Source: Pholis gunnellus
Taxonomy: Eukaryota; Chordata; Actinopteri; Perciformes; Pholidae
Length of the DNA stretch: 64,000 bases
Assembly: GCA_910591455.2 (NCBI GenBank)
Contig: OU342816.1
Coordinates: forward strand, 16,973,138-17,037,137
Reading direction: 5' to 3'
Shown here: piece by piece, positions 39,081 through 49,331 of the stretch
How positions within the stretch are numbered: position 1 is the first letter of the stretch
Layout: each line of letters opens with the position of its first letter
Made by a program: the position numbers and the translations under genes
Notes under the pieces: model-generated
Told to the model about the DNA's origin: nothing
Database searches by the model: none
What the model saw: the letters and a program-made list of their open reading frames with translations, nothing else

Positions 39081-42000
39081 TGTATGTAAAAATAGAAGGA
39101 ACACAAAGATACTAAGCCATGAGTCATATGTTCCTGTCAATGGCATTGGCTTTTAATGCTTTTTCTTCAATAGGAAGCTATTAAACATCTTGTCACCATC
39201 TTTTTCACCCACCATCTTAAAGACATGTCAGTAGCGTCCAATGCATGGGCCAGCGTTTACCACTAAAAGCTATAGTCCAGCAATCAATGACATGGTCTAA
39301 CGGAGCTCCAGCTGTTCCCTGCTAGCTAATCCATTCTTAAGGACGGGCTTTCTCTGTAAAGGCTGCTCGCTGCTCTGACAGATGGTAACGGCCACAATGA
39401 GCTGGCTCTCCATCACCAGGAGAGAAGCGGAGGCAGAGGACCGCCTTGTAACTGACAGACAATTGCCCGACCACCCGGCAGTAGCTAGGACTGACAATGT
39501 TCGATATTTTGAAGATGACGGTCGATGTTAGAACCTCTGAATTATACACAACGTCCTCTGAGACGACACTTCAATACATCTCACCACAGAGCACGAGGCT
39601 CAGGGTTACATCGCGTCCCTCTGCTCGGTGTCTGTATTGTGTGACCTGAACACGTCAGGGGAGCAGAAGGCTTGGAAATGGATGTATGCCTGTGATACTT
39701 TGCTTCGTTTTAGCCAGCGGTGCATGCACTGCAAGACTCCAATGCTTTTGGTGATCTTATGATCAGCTTGTAATACTTACAATCAAGACAGATGTTGCGT
39801 GAGAAGCAGCTAAGCTGCAACTACAAATGCAATGTGTTCCCCAAGCTTTCTGCAGACTTTCTTCGCCTAGGTTTGTCTTTGACTATTTTCAATTACTCAT
39901 GGAGCTACTATCCCCTTCCTTGATCTATCCACAACATTGTTATCTTTCGCTGCTACTTATAATATGTTTACTCATCCTGATGAATTCAATTACATCTTTT
40001 CAGAGGAAATTACTGTGGGGGTGGCTCAGCCTGCCAGAGGTCAGCACTAACTGTGAATACTAAAACTACTCCCCCAAACACATTACACAGCCTATTACCT
40101 GCTGCTTTTCACCCAGCGCTCTCCGACCCCGCATAAGCCTTCCCACAGCCACAGATGAAATGCCTTCTAGATGGAATGTGGCGTGGAGAAGAGGGGAAGA
40201 GAGCCGGAGCTGTCCCCAAGCCTAATCGTTTCAGAGAGCCATCCCCGCTGCAGCCGCAAAACACGCCAGTCCTGATTAGAGAGGTGTGTGCAAGGCCAGG
40301 CAGAACGTGAAAGGTGTGGAAAGGAGGCCTGGCCTGGGGGAGGCAAACCATGCCGACTCTTTTGTCAGTGGACGACTGGTGGGATCGATAAGGCGCAAGG
40401 CTAAAGGCAAAAGTAGGTAGAAGTAAGCCAGCGATGTACTGCCTTGACAAAGTGGTAGACGTTGCTTCATTTAGGGTTTTTTGTTATAGAGGGGAGCTCT
40501 TGGAATAAATTAAATGTGTATGCCCCTCCGGTTTTTTCCAGAGTCCATTGTCCTCCCTGCTGGAAGTCCAGCCCCAGTCCTCTGCTCGGGTTGGGAGATT
40601 TCATAAGTGGAGCGGCTCCAGGTGCCTGCCTCCGATCCTGACGACATTTCTCTCCTTTGCCGAGGGTACATGTTGACATTTTCATTGTAAACTTGTTAAC
40701 TTTTAATCTCTGAAGAGATGATTGTGTTGAGCCAAAACACAGGCCTTTAGGAGAAACCTCTCACATAATTATCTAAACACAATAACCGATTTCTTTTCTA
40801 TCCAAACTGTCAACGTGATCAAATGGGAACTGGGTGGGAACAGCTTTCAAGAAGAAGAAAAAAAATGAAGCTTTTCTTTTCTCTCTGCATTGTTGTATTT
40901 TTGAATGCTGTACTGGACTATGCATTTTTTGTAACATATGTCAATATTGTACAAAAACAATCTGAGTAGCTATAACAGAATGAGTCACCCTGAATATGAT
41001 TTTTGTTTTTTTCAAAAATTGAAAATGTCTCAAGTCGTTCCTGCTTCGTTGCACGCTTTAATAAATACTCACAATATTGAGTGCTATTTTGTAAGTATAT
41101 AATATATTTTCTCATACACTGCATGCATAATAGACTCAAATGTACCTGGGATAAGAGCTGAGGCAAATAAGTTGAATAAATGTACAAAAATCAAATTACG
41201 TTGCTTAAATTGTAATATTGTTGATGCATTTTCTCATTTATTTGTAATGAAATCAAAAACTTGAACCCATTCTTGCTTTATTGGTTAATTGTCAAGTAGC
41301 CAATATTGTTATTTCTGTTACTTTTGATGGTGAACATGTTGTCAGAGTTGTTGGTATTTTATTCAGAGATTTGAAAAATATAATGTATGCAGGAAGTGTG
41401 TGTGCATAAATATACAGAATGCAAACAAAGCAATTATATTAGGGAAACAATGAAAAAGCCTATTTACATGTTTTCAGTGCTGGAGAAAAGAATACATTTC
41501 GTTAAGTAGTTAGCTTACCCAAAAACAAGGACACTAAAATGGTCAATTGGGGCAAACGAATGCCAACCACTCAACTCTGAGTCTCCCTTAAGATAAAATG
41601 AAAAGCAACATGTTAAATAAAACAGGGAGGAGGAAAGAGAACCTGACAAAGAAACTGATGATAAAAATACTTATTTCACTATTCATACAACATAGCTGGT
41701 TGCCCTCATTTTTAAAGCTGATGTTGCATTTTGACCACGCAACAAGGATATGAGGAAAAGAAATGAACCAACCACTTTACCGCTCTCCACATCTGAATTT
41801 GAATACTGAACTGCAGATTGAGCTGAAGTACAGCCTGATTTAGTGAATGCACCAGGCTTTATTTTCTATAGGGCAAAACCAGCTGTTGGAGACCCATTCC
41901 AAGAAAAGCTGTAATGAAATCCAAAAAAGATCCTTGCAAAAATACTCCCTTCCTTCCACAAACAAAGCTCCACACTATTGAGGAGGAAAATATATGAGGC

Positions 42001-44314
42001 AATGACTCAAATTAGAATGCATAGAACATTCTCACGGAGCGAGAGCGAGGCATTTGCACATGAAGAGTTGAAAATGAGTCGCATTCAGCCAAGCTGTGAG
42101 CTCCACCTAGGAGGCAGTGAAAGAGACCGAGACAGGCACAGAGAGGGGCTGAGGCAGGCAGGCGCCAAGCCTTGAAGAGGGGCATTCTGGCATAATGACT
42201 CTCATTTACCATTGACAGGCCTTGGGAAAGTTAAACTAATTATGACAGCACACAGATGCTGAATAGCCCTTGATGAAGTTAATCACTGGCAATCCAACAA
42301 ACAGGTGTTGAATAATTCCAGTTAACACCCCTGGAACTATAGAATGTTCAGATTTTTCAAGCACATCGCTCAAAGCAGCAATCTAATCGAAAGTATCGCC
42401 GTCTTATTCCCACGATCCGAGCTCATTTCATGACCGTTTGTGAATATACACCACCTCCAGTGCTGGAAAACAGAAAGCTAGTGTCGTAACCCGGGATGTT
42501 AGCGAGACAAACGCCATTGAGTTGAATGAGTACCACACAAAATTTGTATTTTTTGAAACGTCAAATTAACTTGATGCCATTGTGGTCACAGGTGTCAAAA
42601 CGATAGCGGGTCCGCAGAGATGTTCACCCTCTAAATGATTACGGTGCAGTTTAATATGCACCTCTTCCAACAATAACCTTAAATCAAGTCCAATACAGCA
42701 TCAGAGTAGAGTTTTAGTCTAAAGAAGAAGAAATCTCCATGTGAACTGGATGCAACGTTGCTGTTTTATACAAGCTAACTTGCCATATGTTTTAATGATG
42801 AATAAAAGTTATATATTAAAACTGAGACTTACAGAATTGACAATACACAATCCTTAAACCAACAGTGGCATGCCAAGGAGTGCTCTGTCAACCAAGTTGA
42901 GACCCTAACTCATTTTAATGAGCTGTAGGATACATAAAACATCCCTTTCTCCAACTCCCCGATGGCTACAGATCATTGTTAACAGGCGGAGATAATGTGT
43001 AAGCATAAAGATAATAGGCTCAGCTGAATGTCATTACATTGCGGAAAACTTCAAGTGCCGCACCGAGGCCGGCAAAAACTCTCCACACTGAATGGATGCG
43101 TGATTAGCCATTAATTATGTGTCCGTTTTTTATCAGACATACTCATTTGAATAATTTTACAAAATTCAATTATTATTGAGCTGCTTTGTAACAAATGAAT
43201 TGGAAACGAGCATATGAACCACTGTGAGAGATTTTTTACATAATGTAGCTTCAGTGGTGAGGAATGCTTCTACGCAGTATCTGGGAAGACAGATACATGG
43301 CATGTTCCTTTGAATATTTTGTGATATGATTTTTAACAGTGCTGTTAAAGTAATTGCAGTTTCAGCGAATTACATGTTTTATATCAGAGTGTAAATTTGA
43401 TTGATGCCTTTTATGACAACTTAAAGCTGTTGCCTTCAGGTTGTCTATTCCAGCAAATGTCCATAACAAGATCTGTCACTTTGTCGCTCGGAGAACCGCA
43501 CGGAGATAATTAAAGGCCTGTAGCGTTCTCATGTTAAGTATTACTTGTTGCAATTTGGTAATCGCAGCGGAATACTTTTGCTGGGTGCTGTGCATGGGCA
43601 GCACTGTTTTTCACACGACACATAGCTCACCGTTTGATTTAATTTATTCATATTTATGAATAGATATTTTTCTTTATTTTATTCATGATGTGAGACAGAT
43701 TCTACCCCAGTATACAGATGGAACACATAACTAAATGTCAGAGTCACAAACCACTTGACTTGTACGTCTTTGACAAAAACCTGAAATCACGCAAACTGCA
43801 TGCAGAACTATGGCGTCACTATTCCATTTCCACAAAACATAAATGAAGGCTGGAGGACAGACTAAGAGAAAATAGCTGGTGAAAAGTGCGGTGCAGGCTT
43901 ATGGGCCAATCCATTTAATTATCTTGTTGTTTTTGCAGTTAAAGGTGTACATAAAGAACTGAAGAGGTTCTGATCAGAATTTTAATGATCCTCTTTGAAG
44001 CTGTTTTTATATCTTTCTGTCTCCCTCAATGACCTCTTATTAATGGGGAAAACAAATTAAAGGGATAGAAGCCTTGACCAATTAATTTGAAAAGCAACAT
44101 TATTTGTTACAACCATGAACTCTGTGCCTACAGACCTGTTAATCATTTTTCTTTTAATTAATGAGTGGGTAATTATTTTTTGCATGCTTGAATTTCCCTT
44201 TGTCATTTCAATGTTTTGCTTTCTATTTGATGCTTACCAAATCAAAGACATAACCGCTGCTCAAAATGTTGTCGAAGGACAGGACACGCTTTGCAAGAAA
44301 TGGTTTTATATAGT

Positions 44315-44343
44315 ACATTTTACATATATAATATGTAAAATGT
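44315..44343. repeat. perfect 13-bp inverted repeat
   Basis: ACATTTTACATAT, a 3-nt loop, then ATATGTAAAATGT. AT-rich, about 80 bp from the GT tract at 44421. Confidence 0.8.
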
Positions 44344-44418
44344 CTTCAATCCATCTGTTTTCACATTTATTTCTGAGTTAGAAGCCAATACAATCTAGTA
44401 TTAGTTCTGCAAATATGA

Positions 44419-44420
<2 letters not shown>

Positions 44421-44480
<60 letters not shown>

Positions 44481-44482
44481 GC
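44421..44482. repeat. (GT)n microsatellite
   Basis: About 28 GT units with a GC interruption near the end. The His-Thr frames on the minus strand here are artefacts. Confidence 0.95.
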
Positions 44483-45757
44483 AGGGTGATGTTTTTAAAC
44501 AACAAAGGCAACCTGAATTTCCTTTGCAAATAGAAAGCATCAGGAGCAATGAACTTGGATGGAAAATAGAAATAACCCAGCAGTTGAGAAATAATCAGCC
44601 GCTTTACAATAAATATGAAGCTACATTTATTACTGAAAATAACATGTTCTCTACACAATGATGTAAAAGTGCACACTACAGATGGGAAACTAATGTCACA
44701 GACCCCAAAATGCCGCATGCTCATGCCAGTGAAATGGATGAGCGTTTGTATTCCCTGCTCAGTAACAGACTGAAGCGTGTCAACAACAGGCGTGTGCCAC
44801 AAATGAGAGAATCAGACCTCGCTGCTCGTCTAAGCGTTCAAAACTTCTGACGATGTCAACATCAAAACCACAAGAATCAAAACTTCAGATGGCCAGCCTT
44901 TGAGAATTTACTAAAGCGTGAGCATTTGCTGGCTAAGCACCGGCAAAGAATTAACTAATGGAAGCTGTTCAATTTTATTTTGCTCTCAAAAAAAAATAGT
45001 GCACTGTGCATTTTTCCCCTCCCTAGAGTTTTGAGCGGTGAGCGAGCAGTGCAGGTGTGTTCTTGGTATGTGTGCATTTGTCAACACAAAAAAAAGGCCT
45101 ACATCTACTTATAAGCACTACTGTAGAGTGTGTTTATAAGAAGTTCATCAAACATTTATACAATATGAAAAGTCTTCTGAGGGTGTTGTGCTGTACCATG
45201 AACTAGATTTCCAATTTGCTTGTGCAAGGTTCTGAAATTCTTTGTTGAAGCGACGCAGCACCTTTCCTCCTCTAGATATCCATCAGCTGATGTTTTGTTG
45301 ATAGTGTAAAATGTTGATTCAGGCGCTGGTCCAGGATTGGTTTTGCATGGGCTGATATGCAATGACTGAAACAGCCCGGGCAATGTGAATTCATTTTCAC
45401 AATTATTGCATGGTTTAGCAATCACTTGTCCCTAGACGTGTTCATTTTCAACATGAAACAGACGGCTTTCATAAAAAATGATTCACTAAAAGACATTTTA
45501 GAAAAGCGTTCGGTCTTTTACTCAGCATTAAAGGACTGTGTTGCAGTATAATGAGATAATTGTATTCGCTGATGATGTGATGTGCATTTTCTGACCTGTG
45601 CATAGAAAAGGTGTTATTTTTACTATATATTCAACCTGTAATTCCGCTCAGATAAATAAGTACAGATGTAAATATTTGTCTGCGCATTGTATTCTTTACT
45701 GCTATCCTGCATGGACAAACTGTATCTGCACGCACTACCTTGCAGGTGGCTCATGTC

Positions 45758-45771
45758 GGGGGGGGGGGGGG
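45758..45771. repeat. poly-G tract (14 G)
   Basis: A run of 14 G, about 1 kb downstream of exon 1 in intron 1. Confidence 0.9.
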
Positions 45772-46144
45772 TAAAACTGTGCAGTCAAGATGAAATACAG
45801 GTAGACCAACAGCTTGCATAGTTAGAATGATAAAGAGAGGGCAGAGGCACAATAGAGAAATAATTAGAACAAGGCCACTGTGCATGAATGCGTCGCCGCT
45901 TCCCACAAGCACTCAACTGTGTCAAACAGCTTGGTCAATAATCTTCAGCAATTCCTGAGGATTAGAGTCTTATTACGGAGCACCGTCTGTCACACAGACC
46001 TCGATGTGCCCAAAACAAGTCACTTCCTGACTGTTTACTCCGGGGCTTGAACAAATAAATAAGCATCTCACAAAATTCATCACATTAGATTAAATATGGT
46101 TCAAAATAGGTTTTAGTGTGTGTTTTACTTGTGGCCAAACGTGT

Positions 46145-46184
46145 TTGTGTTTGCGTGTGCGTGTGTGTGTGTGTGCGTGTGTCG
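46145..46184. repeat. imperfect (GT)n microsatellite
   Basis: GT units with GC and TT interruptions. Confidence 0.85.
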
Positions 46185-46329
46185 TTATAGCACTCTAAAG
46201 AGGTTCTGTAAATTGTTGACAGTAAACCATTATGTAACTGACTGTTAAACACATATTAGCCAGTGGCAAAATGTGAGGATCTATAACTTCTAATGAGCTA
46301 AACTCTGGATCCACTGTGTGTATAGGAAA

Positions 46330-46332
<3 letters not shown>

Positions 46333-46399
<67 letters not shown>
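46333..46399. repeat. (TA)n microsatellite
   Basis: About 33 TA units, roughly 330 bp downstream of the exon 1 donor. It is able to extrude as a cruciform. Confidence 0.95.
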
Positions 46400-46401
<2 letters not shown>

Positions 46402-46724
46402 TGCCTGCTTCTTATTTAATATTTAAGTTATTTCTGTAGTTTAAAGAAATTCGTAGCAGCCTAAAATGTGTGCAGATGATTAATTGAACCAGCAATGCTG
46501 TGGTTTCTTTCGCTTGATGGTGAAGAATTAAACCAAGACATTTTAAATTCAATATCAAATGTATCATCGTGCACGCGCCTGCCACATACACACTTGTAGA
46601 TCTGATCGTGGTGGAACCTGGTGTCATTGCCCAGCACTCAGCGCTACCTCCGCCTCGTATAGTTTGACAAAAGGAAGTGCACGGAACAATCCCGACAAAG
46701 TGCGTGTGAGACCCAAGTTCTTAC

Positions 46725-46809
46725 CTTGTCCATGTATGTCGGCCACGGCGGCGGCGAGGACCAAAACCGCGAAGAGGGTCTTCAATTGACAGTCTTGTCT
46801 CATACACAT
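46725..46809 (-). CDS. sez6: sez6 exon 1: start codon and signal peptide
   Basis: This exon encodes the first 28 residues plus one base of codon 29. After a short n-region (MCMRQDCQLKT) there is a hydrophobic core (LFAVLVLAAAVA), so it reads as a secretory signal peptide with cleavage likely around ADIHG. The donor is CAAG|gtaaga, close to consensus. The first ATG (46807-46809) has G at -3. A second in-frame ATG two codons later (46801-46803) has T at -3, so the first is preferred. Reading upstream in frame, a TAG appears 12 codons before the ATG with no other start codon between, so the N-terminus cannot be longer in this exon. The leftover G joins CG of exon 2 to give Ala. Recognition rests on the match in phase and the family architecture, because the signal sequence itself is not conserved. 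Confidence 0.8.
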
Positions 46810-47165
46810 GTCTACTGAAGTAGGAGGTCGCTCTTCGCGTAGCTACAGAACACGTCCTTGTGTTGGGAAAGAATACTTCCAGCGCTTAAGAACAAAACAA
46901 GGAAAGCGAGAAATTCAAGCTCGCGCAAAACATAAACTGAGCCGCGCGGTTCGCCTGTGGCACTTCCTCTGAAATTCGCAGCGCGAAGACAGTCGAGAAT
47001 GATCAAGTGAAATGCGGAGGTCCCTTTTTAATTTGGACGCTCAGCAAGCGGATTCCTGTCTCTCTGTGTGAGCAGTCGGCACATGGAGAGACGAGGCAGC
47101 GAGCCGAGGCTTCAGCACCGCGGACAGCTCCTAGCGTCAGCTGAGGGAACAGCCTCCTCGAAGTT
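46810..47165 (-). promoter_or_regulatory. sez6: likely sez6 5'UTR and core promoter (CpG-richer block)
   Basis: Directly upstream of the start codon the sequence becomes clearly richer in GC and CpG than the flanks, with clusters such as cgcgcggttcgc and gcagcgcgaagac between about 46.83 and 47.11 kb. The enrichment continues over exon 1 down to about 46.56 kb. I see no convincing TATA box at a suitable place on the minus strand, which fits a CpG-type neuronal promoter with dispersed initiation. The transcription start cannot be placed by eye, and an additional 5' non-coding exon is possible. Confidence 0.5.
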
Positions 47166-48245
47166 AGTTGGGGGAGTTCAAATGCTGTGCTCTCTGCATG
47201 TCCTTTACGTCCTCGGAGTTATTTTTAAGAGCGCAGTCATCTTTTACATATTTATTTTTCTTTTTAAACATGTATCTCAACTATTTCCAACAGTCAGAAT
47301 CAGGTTCAAATCTACAGAATATTAGATTTTTTTTTTTAGGTTTACCAATCTAGTGCGGCTGGTGTGGCTCACTTATAATATGCACCAACAAACTGTGTGC
47401 TCATATGTTTTATACTTATCTATTTTGTTATATTATCCTTTATATCCTTTGCATAAACACAATGAGACTCGTTGAGACCAGTTTTTCAAGAGACACGTGC
47501 ACAAGAGAACGTATTCAGTATGCGCATGGTCAATAAACACGGACAGTCACAATAAACACGGTTTTACACAGCAGGGGTTACATATAACAAATTTAAAAAA
47601 AAACATGTACAAGTAGCACTCGAAGTGCTTGAGAATAATATTTGAAGATTTCAACTTCAAAACTGTGTATATTTTTTTCCAAAGCTCTGTTTGAGCGTAC
47701 AGTATAAATGAAGTCAAAATCCTACAGCACTAGCATTACAATAAAGGTGTTCAGGCTACTGTAGATGTGAGCAGATATGTAGATTTCTTTTGTTGGGGGG
47801 GAGGGAGCTTAATACATAATGTACAGTGAAACTGTCATCTGTGAAGAGGGCCAGCCTGGCTTTTCATAAGGTGAGTGAGTAGTTTATCATTTGTAATAAA
47901 GTGCACTGAAGGCAGGGAGAGACGTGCATGTGTACAAAATCCCCATAAAAGACAGAATGCTAGATTCAGACTAGTAGAAGAAAAACATGATTCTTTTTAT
48001 ATTCAGCAATTACATTTTTCCAGTCGGGAGTGCCACATCATAAAGTGAATCTGTTATCCAGCCAGACACACACATTTTTGTAATATTTGTATTCATTTGT
48101 CTGCCACTGCCCATAGATTTCGTTACTTTTAAGTTCTGATCCTACATTTAGCATACACCATTCTGCCAATGAGTCAGGACAGCAGCTTCTTTTTTTTTCT
48201 TTTCTTTTTTGAGACCCATACCCAGTAAAGCTCAGACCCTGCTGT

Positions 48246-48250
48246 GCATG
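48246..48250. repeat. target-site duplication of solo LTR, left copy
   Basis: GCATG directly before the TGTT end; identical to 48686-48690. Confidence 0.8.
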
Positions 48251-48540
48251 TGTTGGGGAAAATCTAAATGACTAATTATAAGGTGTGCTTTAAAAGCTTG
48301 GTGTCCTTATGTGTCCTTGTTGTGTGAACTGCCTCACCACAGTTGTTTAGTCTATGCGAAAGAACACTCAGCAGCATGTCCTGGATTGAAATGATAATAA
48401 GGACTGTGGGAGCGTTAAGATGGGTACAGAGCTATGTTATGAGAACATAGCCTCCTGACTACTACATGGCGTGGAAGCCATTTTGTGTGTGTGTTATGCT
48501 TTCGTGACGTATTGCCTGTGACACTGTATTGTTTACTTGG

Positions 48541-48549
48541 TATAAATAT
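48541..48549 (+). promoter_or_regulatory. TATA box inside solo LTR
   Basis: TATAAATAT, 80 bp upstream of an AATAAA on the same strand. It is the LTR's own promoter element and could still start transcripts away from sez6. Confidence 0.65.
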
Positions 48550-48628
48550 CCGAGGCTCAGAGTCAGACCTCTGAGCAGCCTTGATCCATGTATACTGTAT
48601 GTGAATCAACTCTGTCTCCTCTTGCAAG

Positions 48629-48634
48629 AATAAA
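48629..48634 (+). terminator. polyadenylation signal inside solo LTR
   Basis: AATAAA at the expected place in the LTR, downstream of its TATA box and about 50 bp before its 3' end. Confidence 0.65.
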
Positions 48635-48685
48635 TGGCCAATTGATTAATGATTTTCCATCGGTCTTGCGAGAATTTTTCTAACA

Positions 48686-48690
48686 GCATG
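48686..48690. repeat. target-site duplication of solo LTR, right copy
   Basis: GCATG directly after the AACA end; identical to 48246-48250. Confidence 0.8.
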
Positions 48691-49310
48691 ACTAACCCTG
48701 AGGTGACACGGTCTTCAGGTGCTGGAAATGATCATACCATGTGCTGAGTCTCTTAGGTCACTTTTTTATGTCCCTTTTCGAGTTTCAGTGTGCATTTCAG
48801 GGCCGTATCTATTTACCGGTGATGCCTGTCTGCCCAGTGCTTGCAGGAAAGCTCTACTTTAATGAATAAAGTGGGGTTCCTAAAATGGTTACTGCGGACA
48901 GAGCACAACCAGTAAATACAGTATTTGGTAAGTGTAGCGGCAAGAGGCAAAACTGTGACAAATGATTAGTATTAGTCTCGCGTGTGTAGGCAGTTACCTA
49001 ACCGAAGCAACGAGCAAGACGTCAAACTCCTACAAGCCCTAAGGGTTGCTGTTATGTGGTTGACCTCTGACCTCCCTGTGGAGACAAATCAAGTGAAAAG
49101 ATCAATACATTATTACGTCACTGTTCTTGTCGTTAATCAGAAGAAGGTAAGTCATTATAGACGCTCTTAGCCTGCAAAGTAGTTGCTACAAACTATGCTT
49201 TAAATAATAGCCTGGGTATGACAAAAGTGATTATTTGGAAGTAACTAGTAACTAGTCTTATAAGTTGTTCCGAATATGCTCTGCCCTTATAACACCCAAA
49301 AGTATTAGGC

Positions 49311-49331
49311 ATAGTAGATACTATCTACTAT
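49311..49331. repeat. perfect 21-bp palindrome
   Basis: ATAGTAGATA, a central C, then TATCTACTAT (exact reverse complement). It lies in an AT-rich block with several short repeated words; possibly part of a MITE. Confidence 0.8.

Larger units (their letters stand above)
39100..46320 (-). other. sez6 intron 1, promoter-proximal segment
   Basis: Intronic DNA with a slightly GC-richer patch at about 39.3-39.6 kb, a GT tract at 44421-44482 and a G run at 45758-45771. No coding exon is recognised. The first kilobases of intron 1 downstream of a neuronal promoter often carry enhancers, but nothing in the sequence singles one out. Confidence 0.5.
927..46809 (-). other. sez6: SEZ6-family gene, 5' part (exons 1-3, gene span in window)
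   Basis: Three exons on the minus strand join into one open frame: exon 1 at 46725-46809, exon 2 at 1508-2248 and exon 3 at 927-1048. All junctions are GT-AG and the phases agree (1, 1, then 0 at the end of exon 3). SEZ6 proteins are neuronal type I membrane proteins with a signal peptide, a Ser/Thr/Pro-rich N-terminal region, CUB and Sushi (CCP) domains, one membrane helix and a short tail. They act in dendrite and synapse development. Only the signal peptide, the low-complexity region and the start of CUB1 lie here. SEZ6 is favoured over SEZ6L and SEZ6L2 because the Thr run followed by MQTAG-EPCSMNF parallels mammalian SEZ6 (VQTPG-PCSWNF), and an earlier VTT...NH-P-L block is also shared. 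Teleosts often keep two co-orthologues (a and b); which one this is cannot be told. Confidence 0.85.
48251..48685 (+). mobile_element. solo LTR (endogenous retrovirus or Gypsy-like)
   Basis: The 435-bp block begins TGTTGGGG and ends TTCTAACA, giving the TG...CA ends expected of an LTR. It is flanked by an exact 5-bp duplication, GCATG (48246-48250 and 48686-48690). Inside, in the right order on the plus strand, are a TATA box (TATAAATAT, 48541-48549) and a polyadenylation signal AATAAA (48629-48634), 80 bp apart, followed by about 50 bp to the end. No internal retroviral or retrotransposon sequence adjoins it, so it is a solo LTR left by recombination between two LTRs. The 5-bp duplication and short R-U5 do not separate retroviral from Gypsy-type origin. 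Confidence 0.85.

Noticed and set aside
44401..44802. 133-codon minus-strand frame with a His-Thr repeat
   Set aside because: The open length comes from the GT microsatellite, which has no stops in these frames.
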